Assembly (NCBI GenBank): GCA_030065875.1
Contig: JASJCR010000033.1
Span: 1-54,808 of the forward strand
DNA length: 54,808 nt
Direction of reading: 5' to 3'
Origin: Ardenticatenaceae bacterium
GTDB lineage: Bacteria > Chloroflexota > Anaerolineae > Promineifilales > Promineifilaceae
In this document: in pieces, positions 25,917-33,855 of the stretch
Numbering within the stretch: the first letter of the stretch is position 1
How the letters are laid out: each line of letters begins with the position of its first letter
Translations under genes and position numbers: made by a program
Notes under the pieces: generated by a model
The model's database searches: none
What the model was told of the DNA's origin: nothing
Seen by the model: the letters and a program-made list of their open reading frames with translations, nothing else

Positions 25917-26471
25917 CTATTCTTTGGGCGGGGAATCCCAATCGTTCACCGTTTTGCCCGCCTCTCGAGAGAGAATATCCAGAGCGGCGGCGGCCCCTTC
26001 TCCGGCTGAAATGATCGCCTGGCTGCCGTTAACGCGGGTCATCCGGCCGATGGCATAAAGTTTGTCGATGGCGGTTTGCCCGTTTCGATCGACGGTTACA
26101 CCAGATGAATCACCGGGCAGGTCGAGGGCTTTGGCGATTTCTCGACCGCGCCCTTCAGCCAAAATGACGTAATCGGCCGTTAACGATGGCCCATCCTCTT
26201 CCAGTGAAAGGGCAAAGCCTCCATCTCCAGAAGTTACTTCGGCGACATGGTTGGCGACAAATTTGGCCCCAAACCCGGTGACCTGCTCCCGAGCGATTTT
26301 TTGAAAATCGGAGCCCATAATTTTGGGGATACCCAAATAGTTATAGAGCAAGGCGTAATGCATGGCGGTTTCATCTTTGCCAACGACCGTGACATCAAGG
26401 CCATTTTTGGCTAAAAAGAGGGCTGCGCTTAATCCACCGGGGCCGTCACCGGCCACAACTACATGAGTCAT
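25917..26471 (-). CDS. FAD/NAD(P)-binding protein, truncated thioredoxin-reductase-like
   Basis: 184 residues from ATG 26471, chosen because AGGAGG lies 7 nt upstream; an ORF extension to 26567 lacks a ribosome site. The N-terminal Rossmann motif is VVVAGDGPGGLSAALFLAKNG, followed by a C-terminal second FAD contact (LYAIGRMTRVNGSQAIISAG). This fits a thioredoxin-reductase-like flavoprotein, but it is far shorter than the usual ~310 residues and lacks the NADPH domain and CxxC. It may act as a small FAD protein with a separate partner. Confidence 0.8.
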   Translation of the reverse strand: MTHVVVAGDGPGGLSAALFLAKNGLDVTVVGKDETAMHYALLYNYLGIPKIMGSDFQKIAREQVTGFGAKFVANHVAEVTSGDGGFALSLEEDGPSLTADYVILAEGRGREIAKALDLPGDSSGVTVDRNGQTAIDKLYAIGRMTRVNGSQAIISAGEGAAAALDILSREAGKTVNDWDSPPKE

Positions 26472-26591
26472 CAAAATCCTCCTATTTGGTTTGAAGAATA
26501 GATTGGCTGTTATGGTGTTAGATTGTAGGGTAAATAGTATACGGATCACATAAGAATCAGTATTCAAAGTGTAAACAAGTGGCGGGAAGCG

Positions 26592-26604
26592 TATAATTAA
26601 TACA
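26592..26604 (+). promoter_or_regulatory. -10 element for a leaderless transcript
   Basis: TATAAT (26592-26597) lies 7 nt before the GTG start at 26605, with no ribosome-binding site in between. The -35 region is weak. Confidence 0.55.
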
Positions 26605-26817
26605 GTGCACCAAAAACTTCGAGAAAATATGACACCATCAATTTTGTTTCAAATAGACCCCAACGCATTTCTAGATTTCTTGCTGCTGGCGTATGGGGTT
26701 ATGTGGTTAATCGCCTTCGGGTATGTATTGAGTTTGGTTTTTCAACAGCACAATTTGCGGCGAGATATTAACCTTCTAAAACAGCTGATTGAAGAGGAAA
26801 ATAATGAAAACGCCTGA
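26605..26817 (+). CDS. Small single-span membrane protein
   Basis: A 70-residue protein from GTG 26605. It has one hydrophobic helix (~22-46, LDFLLLAYGVMWLIAFGYVL) and a charged C-terminal helix. This resembles CcmD-like or heme-export small subunits in size only; no family motif is seen. It overlaps the next membrane gene by 14 bp, suggesting a coupled pair. Function unknown. Confidence 0.6.
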   Translation: MHQKLRENMTPSILFQIDPNAFLDFLLLAYGVMWLIAFGYVLSLVFQQHNLRRDINLLKQLIEEENNENA

Positions 26818-27322
26818 ATCTTCTTCTAGAGAGAATCCGTGGGAGGGGTTTGTTCAGGCGGCCGGGGTAATTTTGGCCGTCTCTTACCCTGTATTGGCGA
26901 TTTCAACCGGTTTTCGGGCCGTATACCAGCTGTATGAGCAGGAGGCCGGGAATGCCCCATGGCTTACGCTGGTGGCGGCAACCTGTTACACATTAGCGAC
27001 AATTGGGTTTGCCAAGCAGCCGCGCCCCAATCGGAACTCAAAACCGCCTCGCACCTTTCTCGGCCGCTGGTGGCGGTCAATTTCACCACAGACCGGCTGG
27101 CGAATTTCAGCGTACGTCCTCATCTTTGAATCGATATTGACGATCGTGATCGGAACGCTGAGCTTTACCCATCCGGATTTGTTGGGTCGCAACGTGTGGC
27201 AATTTTTCGGCCGGGATTACGGCTATTTTCCGCTGGTTCAGCCGCTGCTGGGGTTAGCCTGGCTCTATGGGCCGCAGACCCTGCGAGCGTATGGCTGGCG
27301 ACCCACTCAGGTCAAATCATAG
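26804..27322 (+). CDS. Membrane protein of unknown function
   Basis: A 172-residue protein from ATG 26804, overlapping the preceding gene's stop. It has about four hydrophobic segments: VQAAGVILAVSYPVLAIS, a segment near 50-65, AYVLIFESILTIVIGTL and PLVQPLLGLAWLY. I do not recognise a family. Its 3' end overlaps the convergent SDR gene by 16 bp. Confidence 0.65.
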   Translation: MKTPESSSRENPWEGFVQAAGVILAVSYPVLAISTGFRAVYQLYEQEAGNAPWLTLVAATCYTLATIGFAKQPRPNRNSKPPRTFLGRWWRSISPQTGWRISAYVLIFESILTIVIGTLSFTHPDLLGRNVWQFFGRDYGYFPLVQPLLGLAWLYGPQTLRAYGWRPTQVKS

Positions 27323-28062
27323 GGCTGTCCCGCAAAAATCTCGTCACCGCCATCGAGGGAGAGCGTTTGGCCGGTCAGCCACGGCGATTCATCAGACAGC
27401 AGATAGAGGGCCGCATAGGCGATGTCGGCCGGATGACCCAGTCGTTGGGTCTGTGATGGCGGAACATTGACGGTATCTTCTTCAAGCGGCAGACGCACCA
27501 AACCGGGGCAAATCGTGTTAACTCGAATATTGTCAGCGTACAGCTCGCGGGCCAACGTTTTGCTAAAACCGCAAACACCGGCTTTGGCGGTGCTGTAGGC
27601 GATATTGGCGTCACGCTGTGTTTTGTAAGCGGCGGCTATAGTCAAAATTGATCCGCCACCGGCCCTTTGCAGATGGGGTATAACCGCTCGACAGCCGTGG
27701 AAGATTGATTTGAGGTGATTTTCCAGAACCATGTCAAAAAAATCTTCTTCGATTTTTTGCAGGTTGTTGAGGTGTTTATAAAATCCGCCGGCCAGCGCGG
27801 CGTACCCATCAACACGGCCGGCTGCGGCCGCAATTTGGTTCACGGCTGATTCCAGGGCTTCCTTGTTGGTTACATCAACCTGAACAGCGGCTGCCCGCTG
27901 CCCTTTCCCTTGAATTAAGGCCGCTGTGGGGCCAATAATCTCGTTTTTTCGAGCCAGTAAAAACACATTTGCACCCTCGGCCGCAAAAAGAAGGGCCATC
28001 GCCCGCCCCATACCGCGGCCGACTCCGGCCAAAATCACAACTTTATTTTTCAAGCGATTCAT
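27307..28062 (-). CDS. Short-chain dehydrogenase/reductase
   Basis: A 251-residue classical SDR with the NAD(P)-binding glycine motif GVGRGMG near residue 13, an NxAxx-like stretch (AALAGGF), the YSTAK catalytic Tyr-Lys pair and CPGLV. The position of the catalytic Ser, 13 residues before the Tyr, appears to be Ala (TIAAAY), which may reduce or change activity. Substrate unknown. It is convergent with the small membrane pair and 19 nt upstream of the PLP-lyase stop on the same strand order. Confidence 0.88.
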   Translation of the reverse strand: MNRLKNKVVILAGVGRGMGRAMALLFAAEGANVFLLARKNEIIGPTAALIQGKGQRAAAVQVDVTNKEALESAVNQIAAAAGRVDGYAALAGGFYKHLNNLQKIEEDFFDMVLENHLKSIFHGCRAVIPHLQRAGGGSILTIAAAYKTQRDANIAYSTAKAGVCGFSKTLARELYADNIRVNTICPGLVRLPLEEDTVNVPPSQTQRLGHPADIAYAALYLLSDESPWLTGQTLSLDGGDEIFAGQPYDLT

Positions 28063-28081
28063 GTGACCTGCCTTATATAAA

Positions 28082-29071
28082 CTACTGACGTCCCGAAACC
28101 TGTTGATAAAAGGTTTGCAGGTCGATATTGGTGCCGCAGACGATAATGGCGACCCGTTTCCCCCTGAGCTTCTCTTTTAAGGGGCCAATCAGGGCGGCTG
28201 TCGCCGCCGCTCCGGCCGGTTCGACGGCCAGCTTCATACCGGAGAAGAGCAGCTGCATACTGGCGCGCAGGGCATCATCGGAAATCATGACCAGTTCATC
28301 GATGAACTGCCGGCACAGGGCCAGCGAGTAAGGGGCGGTATAAGGTGCCCCCAAACTATCGGCGATAGTGCGCACCTTGTCGATCGACTCGACCTGACCG
28401 GAGGCAAAGCTGCGGTGCATGGTGTCGGCCCCTTCCGGTTCTACCCCATAGACCCGGCAGTTTGGCTGTATCAGCTTAACGGCCGTGGCCACCCCCGCGC
28501 TCAACCCGCCCCCACCAATGGGCACGATCACGGCGTCTAGTTCGGGAACCTGGTGGCAAAGTTCAAGCCCCACGGTGGCGGTGCCCAAAGTGGTTTGTAA
28601 CCCTTCAAAGGGATGGACAAAAAACCGTTTTTCTTCTTCCTCGATTTGATGGACCCGCTCAAACGCCTGGTGAACATCGGGCATGAGCTCCACTTCCGCG
28701 CCATACTCGCGGCACAAATCGACGCGGGCCGGGTTGGCGTTTTGCATCATCACCACCTTGGCCGACGTGCCCAGAATATCGGCGGCATAGCTGACGGCGA
28801 TGGCGTGATTGCCGGCACTGATTGCGGTTACCCCTCGCTGCAGCTGTTCGGGGGTGATCGCCAGCATATTGGCCAGCGCGCCTCGCGGCTTAAATGTTCC
28901 GGTATGTTGAAACAGCTCTAATTTTAGAAAGACAGCGGTGTCTGCTCCCATCATTTGCTGGATTGATTGGGTTTGCCACTGCCAAACCGGGGTTTCTAAA
29001 ATGTACGGCGCAATTTTTTGACGGGTTGATTTTATTTCGTCAAGCGTGGGGATTGAAAGTTCAACGGCCAT
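28082..29071 (-). CDS. PLP-dependent threonine dehydratase / serine racemase family
   Basis: 329 residues from ATG 29071, preceded by GGAGAG; an extension to 29143 is unsupported. It is a fold-type II PLP enzyme with the lysine motif TGTFKPRGA, substrate loop SAGNHA and phosphate loop GGGGLSAG. Family members deaminate L-threonine/L-serine to 2-oxo acids or racemise serine. The C-terminal ACT domains of biosynthetic IlvA are absent, so a catabolic or racemase-type enzyme is more likely. Sequence alone does not decide between these. Confidence 0.92.
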   Translation of the reverse strand: MAVELSIPTLDEIKSTRQKIAPYILETPVWQWQTQSIQQMMGADTAVFLKLELFQHTGTFKPRGALANMLAITPEQLQRGVTAISAGNHAIAVSYAADILGTSAKVVMMQNANPARVDLCREYGAEVELMPDVHQAFERVHQIEEEEKRFFVHPFEGLQTTLGTATVGLELCHQVPELDAVIVPIGGGGLSAGVATAVKLIQPNCRVYGVEPEGADTMHRSFASGQVESIDKVRTIADSLGAPYTAPYSLALCRQFIDELVMISDDALRASMQLLFSGMKLAVEPAGAAATAALIGPLKEKLRGKRVAIIVCGTNIDLQTFYQQVSGRQ

Positions 29072-29209
29072 TGAGTACTCTCTCCGTTCAAAAAAGGATA
29101 TCTTAACGGGTGAGATGTTACCCGACATTTTTATGAGGACCAACCTTTAGCTGCGTCATTTTTTTTGTTTGCAGTGGCGTGGTCTAGAGGATGAGGTACA
29201 TTATAGAGC

Positions 29210-29866
29210 ATGCCTTCAGAAAGCATATTTGAGCAGCAGCGCCAAACGATGGTGATCGAACAGCTGCGCGGCCGTGGAATTCGGCAAAAAGCGATCCTTA
29301 ACGCCTTTTTACAGGTGCCGAGAGAAGAATTTGTGCCGCTTGAACTGCGGGATCATGCCTATGAAGATCGAGCGCTGCCGATCGGGCATAGACAAACGAT
29401 TTCCCAACCGTTTGTCGTAGCCTGGATGCTGGCACTTTTAAACCTCAAACCAACGGATCGGGTATTAGAAATAGGGTCGGGGTCGGGGTATGTCCTGGCT
29501 TTGTTGAGTCATATTGTCCGCGAGGCCTTTGGCGTAGAGCGAATCGAAGTATTGGCCACGGCCGCCCAAGAGCGACTGGCGCGGCTGGAGCTTGCCAACG
29601 TCAAAATAAAATTTGGGGACGGAAATGACGGGTGGATCGAGTATCAACCCTTTGAAAAAATATTGGTCTCGGCGGGAGGCCAGGAGATTCCCGAGCGCTT
29701 AAAATCGCAGCTGGCTGTTGGCGGCCGGATGATTTTGCCGATCGGTGATGAACCTCGCAATCAAAAATTAGTGCAGGTTGATCATCTCCAAGATGGAAGC
29801 TACAAAGTGAAGAGGCTGGGACGTGTGTCCTTTGTTCCTTTGCTCAGCGGGACCCGTCAAACGTAA
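29210..29866 (+). CDS. pcm: Protein-L-isoaspartate O-methyltransferase
   Basis: A 218-residue methyltransferase with family motifs PREEFVP, the SQPFVVAWM acceptor-binding segment and SAM motif LEIGSGSGYVLALL. It methylates abnormal L-isoaspartyl residues to start their repair. The start lies about 8 nt after a weak -10-like TACATT, so the mRNA could be leaderless. It is followed after 10 nt by the predicted selenoprotein, suggesting an operon for protein damage and redox repair. Confidence 0.92.
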   Translation: MPSESIFEQQRQTMVIEQLRGRGIRQKAILNAFLQVPREEFVPLELRDHAYEDRALPIGHRQTISQPFVVAWMLALLNLKPTDRVLEIGSGSGYVLALLSHIVREAFGVERIEVLATAAQERLARLELANVKIKFGDGNDGWIEYQPFEKILVSAGGQEIPERLKSQLAVGGRMILPIGDEPRNQKLVQVDHLQDGSYKVKRLGRVSFVPLLSGTRQT

Positions 29867-29876
29867 GGAGGACAAG

Positions 29877-30515
29877 ATGAGTGACTCTCAAAGCGAAGAG
29901 AAAATTCGCCTGGACGTTTGGTCTGATTTTGTTTGACCGTATTGTTTTAAAGTAGCCTTCAGTTTGGAGGCGTTGGCAGAGCAATTTCCGCTCGATATTC
30001 ACTGGCGCTCGTTCGAATTACGCCCTGCTGGGTCCCCACCGATTTCCGAGGGGTATAAACAGCAAATTCTAGCTGCTCGCCCTCGCTTCTCGGCCGCCAT
30101 GAGGGAAGAGTTAGGTGTAGAAATTAATTCCGGACCGTTTGGCATCGACAGCCGGCCGGCTTTGGTTGGGGCCAAGATGGCCGAAGCCCATGACCGGGGT
30201 GATGCCTATCATTCGGCCGTTTTTGAGGCGTACTGGCAGCATGGAGAGGATATCAGCAATCGCGAGGTACTGCGTGACATTGCGGCCCAGACCGGTTTGC
30301 CACTGGATCAATTTGAGGCGGCTTTAAATAACGAAGCCTATCAAAATGCGGTCACTTTTGATGTTGAACAGGCGCATGCGGCCGGTATAACGGGGGTTCC
30401 AGCCCTGGTTTTTGAGGAAAAATACCTGGTTGTTGGTGCTCATCCTACACCCGCACTGGCCAATATGATACAAAAAGTCAAGGCATTAGAAGCAGATACA
30501 GGGTTAAAGTCCTAA
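29877..30515 (+). CDS. FrnE/DsbA-like thiol oxidoreductase, predicted selenoprotein (TGA = Sec20)
   Basis: Read from ATG 29877 (AGGAGG 5 nt upstream, 10 nt after pcm), codon 20 is TGA at 29934-29936, after which the same frame stays open to TAA at 30515. This gives 212 residues, the normal size of FrnE/2-hydroxychromene-isomerase-like DsbA proteins. The TGA sits exactly at the first Cys of the active site: the family has DFxCPxC and here the read is VWSDFV-TGA-PYCF, so U-P-Y-C. A bacterial-SECIS-like hairpin follows at the right distance. Downstream motifs GVPALVFEEKYLVVGA and the cis-Pro region are intact. It probably acts as a cytoplasmic disulfide/selenosulfide oxidoreductase. A conventional call would start at TTG 29964 and lose the active site. 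Confidence 0.88.
29955..29971 (+). promoter_or_regulatory. Bacterial SECIS-like hairpin
   Basis: GCCTTC and GGAGGC pair (6 bp including one G-U) around the loop AGTTT, whose second base is G. The loop begins 24 nt after the in-frame TGA, within the 16-37 nt window and with the early loop G that characterise bacterial SECIS elements. The hairpin is within the coding sequence. Confidence 0.75.
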
Positions 30516-30546
30516 CCGCGCGCTTTTATTTTAAGGGTTGCTTGGC

Positions 30547-30552
30547 TATAAT
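30547..30552 (+). promoter_or_regulatory. -10 element of the sigma-factor-like gene
   Basis: TATAAT preceded by GGC. The predicted start of transcription near 30559 leaves a ~40-nt leader before ATG 30599 and excludes the TTG at 30557 as a start. Confidence 0.5.
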
Positions 30553-30598
30553 TTGATTGAAATTCTCAACATGCCATCAAAGTACCAGACCAAATTAT

Positions 30599-31363
30599 AT
30601 GACCAACTTTACCTTTAAGAAGTTGCTCTGGCACAATTTACAGTATCTATCCGCCAATCATCCTGAAGGGATTATTAAGGGTATTCGCCCGGTAGTTTTA
30701 GTCAACCTGGAGAATAAGCGCTTTGATCCTAGCGGAAAATCCACCGAGGAAATGCAGGAGTATATCCAGCGGGTAATCTCAAATTATTTGGAATGGTATC
30801 AGTTTGTCAATCTTCTGGTTGAAGAGCGCGATCATGATGTTTGGGTCACCTTATTGAACCACCTGCATGAATGGGCGGTGGTCTTTTTAAGAAAATATGA
30901 CGCCATTATTGATGGAGATTATTTTGATCAACTTCGTCAAGATTTGGTACAGGAGACTGCCAAAACCATTCTGAAATCCCGCTTCCCCTTCGACGTATCA
31001 TTTATGCCCTGGGCCCGTCGGATAATGATTAATGTCGGAAAGGTGATGATGCGCGTTTTTTATCGCCACCTTTCTCAGCGTGATGATGGGCAGGAAACGG
31101 AGCTTATCCCCGATCCGCATACGATTGACGAATATGTAGCCCTGACTGAACTCCAAGTCACGCTGCGGGGGGCGATGTTTACTCTCTCGGCGCGCCAGAG
31201 AGAAATTATTGAACGTCGATATTTCCAGGACCAATCATTTGAAACCATTGCTAAAGAATTAAAGATGACGCTAAATGCGGTTTATCAACGTCATTATCAT
31301 GCGATCAGGAACTTAGCCAACAGCATGACGTCTCAAAACATTGAGTATGTCCCCTTGGGCTGA
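30599..31363 (+). CDS. RNA polymerase sigma-70-like factor
   Basis: 254 residues from ATG 30599. The C-terminal sigma region 4 helix-turn-helix is clear (LSARQREIIERRYFQDQSFE, then TIAKELKMTLNAVYQRHYHA). The N-terminal part, from about residue 70, has an ECF-like region 2 (VQETAKTILKSRFPFDVSFM, PWARRIMINV) that is more divergent. It likely redirects RNA polymerase to a regulon. It lies 153 nt upstream of a transmembrane Ser/Thr kinase; such pairs suggest phospho-control, which is inference. Confidence 0.82.
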   Translation: MTNFTFKKLLWHNLQYLSANHPEGIIKGIRPVVLVNLENKRFDPSGKSTEEMQEYIQRVISNYLEWYQFVNLLVEERDHDVWVTLLNHLHEWAVVFLRKYDAIIDGDYFDQLRQDLVQETAKTILKSRFPFDVSFMPWARRIMINVGKVMMRVFYRHLSQRDDGQETELIPDPHTIDEYVALTELQVTLRGAMFTLSARQREIIERRYFQDQSFETIAKELKMTLNAVYQRHYHAIRNLANSMTSQNIEYVPLG

Positions 31364-31479
31364 TCAATTCCCTGCAAATCATGTTTCATCACTTTTGAAA
31401 AACCGAATACCAAGCAGCTGCTAAGATCATTGCGGTTGGGAAGTTATTTCCCCTGCACGGGCTGTGTATTTGATCTGCT

Positions 31480-31507
31480 TTGATTTTGGCGACCCAATTC
31501 ATATAAT
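31480..31507 (+). promoter_or_regulatory. Promoter of the Ser/Thr kinase, near-leaderless
   Basis: TTGATT (31480-31485) and TATAAT (31502-31507) with a 16-nt spacer. The ATG is 9 nt after the -10 and there is no Shine-Dalgarno sequence. Confidence 0.65.
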
Positions 31508-31516
31508 TCAATCTAT

Positions 31517-33451
31517 ATGGCAATTCCAAACAAATTTAGTCGATACAATATAGAACGCGAGGTTGGCCGTGGTGGTATGGCAACCTTGTACCTGGCAACC
31601 GACCCAAACTTTAATCGCAAGGTGGCGATTAAAGTATTACCGAGCCAGTTCACCCACGATCCCCAATTTTTGGCGCGTTTCCGGCGCGAAGCTCAGGCGA
31701 TCGCGTCCTTAGAGCATCCGGCCATCGTCCCGGTATACGATTTTGGAGAAGAAAATGGGCAACCATTTTTGGTGATGCGCTACATGGGGGGCGGAACGTT
31801 GCGCGAGCGGATCCACGCCCAAGGGCGGATGACGCCTGCCCAATGCGCAAACATCTTGCGTCAGATTGCGCCAGGCCTGGAACGGGCTCATCAGCAGGGA
31901 ATTATTCATCGGGATCTCAAACCGGCCAATATTCTTTTTGATGAGGACGGCAACAGCTATATTTCTGATTTTGGGATTGCTAAATTAGCTGAAGCAACCG
32001 CCAATTTTACCGGCAGCGCGATTATTGGCACGCCGGCGTACATGAGCCCTGAACAGGTCAAGGGGGGCAAAAACATTGATGGGCGGTCGGACGTGTACTC
32101 TTTGGGTATCATGTTGTTTGAGATGTTAACCGGGCGGCAGCCGTTTCAGGCGGAAACCCCGACGCAGCAGCTGATGAAACACGTGCTTGAACCGGTTCCC
32201 AATATTTTAGAGGTGATGCCTGAGCTGCCACCGGCCGTCGGCTCTGTGATTACCCGATCGCTGGCCAAAGAACCGGAAGAACGATTCCCGACCCCAAATG
32301 CACTGGCTCAATCATTGTCACAGGCGGCCGCTGGCGGAACCCGAGCGGGCGTCGCCTCCACAGCAGGCGGGTCTCATACGCTGGTTGATAATGTTTCCCT
32401 CGAGACGATGCTTGACGATGAGGCAACCGCCAATCAATTTGCCGGGACCCCATCAACCCAGGCACAGCGCTCAAGAGCAATGCCGCCACCGGTGCGCGAC
32501 CAGACACCCCCCCCTCAACAGCAGCAGGTAAATCTAACTGGGGAAATCCCCAAACAAACATCGGGCGGCGTGCCGCTGTGGGCGATGATCGGTGGCGGTG
32601 TTGCTGCTCTGGCTATCATCGGCACAATTATCTTTTATGCGATGGGTGGTTTTGGTAACGGTGGCGGGAATGAAGTGACTGAAGGCACCCCTGTCGATGG
32701 AAACGGTGAAGAAATCGCGGTGGTTGTTGAGGAAACCGATACGCCTGAACCGGGACCAACGGATGTACCAGCCGAACTACCAACTGAGGAACCATCGCCA
32801 ACCACGGCGCCCACTGATACGCCTGCCCCACAGGCAACGGATACGCCGCCGCCCGCTCCAACCGATACCCCACCACCAACCGATACGCCGCCGCCGGTAC
32901 CGACCGATACCCCACCACCGGTCCCCACAGATACCCCACCGCCCATTCCAACGGATACACCCGCACCGGTGGGCAACACCGTCAGTATTACCGGAATTTC
33001 ACTTTCGGGTGACCAGTATATTGTTGATTTTGTCACCACCGGGTATACGCCAGCGCTGCCGGGGCAGCACATTCACTTTTACTTTAATAATATTTCAGAG
33101 GCGAATGCCGGTGTGCCTGGCGGCGGACCGTGGCAGCTTTATCCGGCTACAAATGGTGGCTCCGGGGCCAGCCCGTTTACGCTGTATGGACCCAGCAATG
33201 CTGGTGGCGCAACGGCCATGTGTGCCGTGGTGGCCAATCCAGATCACACGATTCAGATGGGAACCGGCAACTGCTGGACCCTGCCCACTTCGGGGTCGGT
33301 ACCTGGCGAGAGTAATTTTGTTTTGACCGGCGGGCCGAGGTTGTTTTCTCTGCGGGCCACCTCTCAATCTGTCGAGCCGTCATTGGCTGATGATTCATCA
33401 CTGGCGCAAATTTTAGGAAACAGCGACCGGTTTTTGTGTCAGCAATCTTGA
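31517..33451 (+). CDS. Transmembrane Ser/Thr protein kinase (PknB-like)
   Basis: A 644-residue kinase. The N-terminal kinase domain (~9-270) has GRGGMA, VAIKVL, HRDLKPANILF, SDFGIAK and GTPAYMSPEQ, so all catalytic residues are present. A low-complexity stretch follows, then one membrane helix (~354-376, PLWAMIGGGVAALAIIGTII), a long extracellular Pro/Thr linker built from TDTPPP repeats, and a C-terminal beta-rich domain of ~150 residues with two Cys, probably a sensor. Kinase inside, sensor outside. It is a candidate source of the phospho-Thr read by the FHA protein at 43900, though 12 kb away. Confidence 0.93.
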   Translation: MAIPNKFSRYNIEREVGRGGMATLYLATDPNFNRKVAIKVLPSQFTHDPQFLARFRREAQAIASLEHPAIVPVYDFGEENGQPFLVMRYMGGGTLRERIHAQGRMTPAQCANILRQIAPGLERAHQQGIIHRDLKPANILFDEDGNSYISDFGIAKLAEATANFTGSAIIGTPAYMSPEQVKGGKNIDGRSDVYSLGIMLFEMLTGRQPFQAETPTQQLMKHVLEPVPNILEVMPELPPAVGSVITRSLAKEPEERFPTPNALAQSLSQAAAGGTRAGVASTAGGSHTLVDNVSLETMLDDEATANQFAGTPSTQAQRSRAMPPPVRDQTPPPQQQQVNLTGEIPKQTSGGVPLWAMIGGGVAALAIIGTIIFYAMGGFGNGGGNEVTEGTPVDGNGEEIAVVVEETDTPEPGPTDVPAELPTEEPSPTTAPTDTPAPQATDTPPPAPTDTPPPTDTPPPVPTDTPPPVPTDTPPPIPTDTPAPVGNTVSITGISLSGDQYIVDFVTTGYTPALPGQHIHFYFNNISEANAGVPGGGPWQLYPATNGGSGASPFTLYGPSNAGGATAMCAVVANPDHTIQMGTGNCWTLPTSGSVPGESNFVLTGGPRLFSLRATSQSVEPSLADDSSLAQILGNSDRFLCQQS

Positions 33452-33485
33452 GTTTTGCCAATAGAAGAACTGCTTCAAAAATTAA

Positions 33486-33560
33486 CTATCCGCAGATTAC
33501 GCAGATTTTCGCAGATTAGGCAGAGAAATCTGTGAAAGTCCGTGTTAATCCATGGCTTTT
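33486..33560. repeat. Second copy of the CGCAGATTACGCAGATT repeat
   Basis: CCGCAGATTACGCAGATT followed about 40 nt later by GTTAATCC and GGCTTTTTT, matching the 5826-5895 copy in word order. This is the first part of the 404-nt non-coding gap after the kinase gene. Confidence 0.6.
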
Positions 33561-33715
33561 TTTGTAAACTACTTAATAACCTGTCGAAATAAATAAAATT
33601 TACCGGTCACTCACTTGTTTTGAGGTCGCAGCATGCTGTGGCTCCAAAAAATGGGGTGATCCGTCAACAAAAGCCGCTAAATTGAGTTTTGATAAATCAA
33701 GTCCGATACAGCAGT

Positions 33716-33800
33716 GTCATTCCCGCGAAAGCGGGAATCCATTGGCTTGCGACCGGTGGATCCCCGCCGCAGTTTACCCCGTGGAGACGGGGGCCAGGAT
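33716..33800. repeat. REP-like palindrome (ATTCCCGCGAAAGCGGGAAT)
   Basis: ATTCCCGCGAAAGCGGGAAT is an 8-bp stem with a GAAA-type loop, followed by GC-rich dyads around GGATCCCCGCC and CCCGTGGAGACGGG. It is a dispersed intergenic palindrome of a type widespread in bacteria. Upstream at about 33629-33645 is CGCAGCATGCTG, shared with the 7781 region. Confidence 0.6.
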
Positions 33801-33855
33801 GGCGGGCTTGTTTTTGAAGATGGCCCATATCCGCATTTATTTGTAAATCTTCAAT

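Noticed and set aside
29964..30515. A shorter DsbA-like gene starting at TTG 29964
   Set aside because: It would lack the active site and has no start signal; the AGGAGG-ATG at 29877 in the same frame through a TGA explains the locus better.
30557..30598. TTG start for the sigma-like gene
   Set aside because: It lies at or before the expected transcription start given TATAAT at 30547-30552; ATG 30599 is preferred.
32628..33072. Minus-strand ORFs of 112 and 145 residues opposite the kinase linker
   Set aside because: They are low-complexity reverse translations of the TDTPPP repeat.
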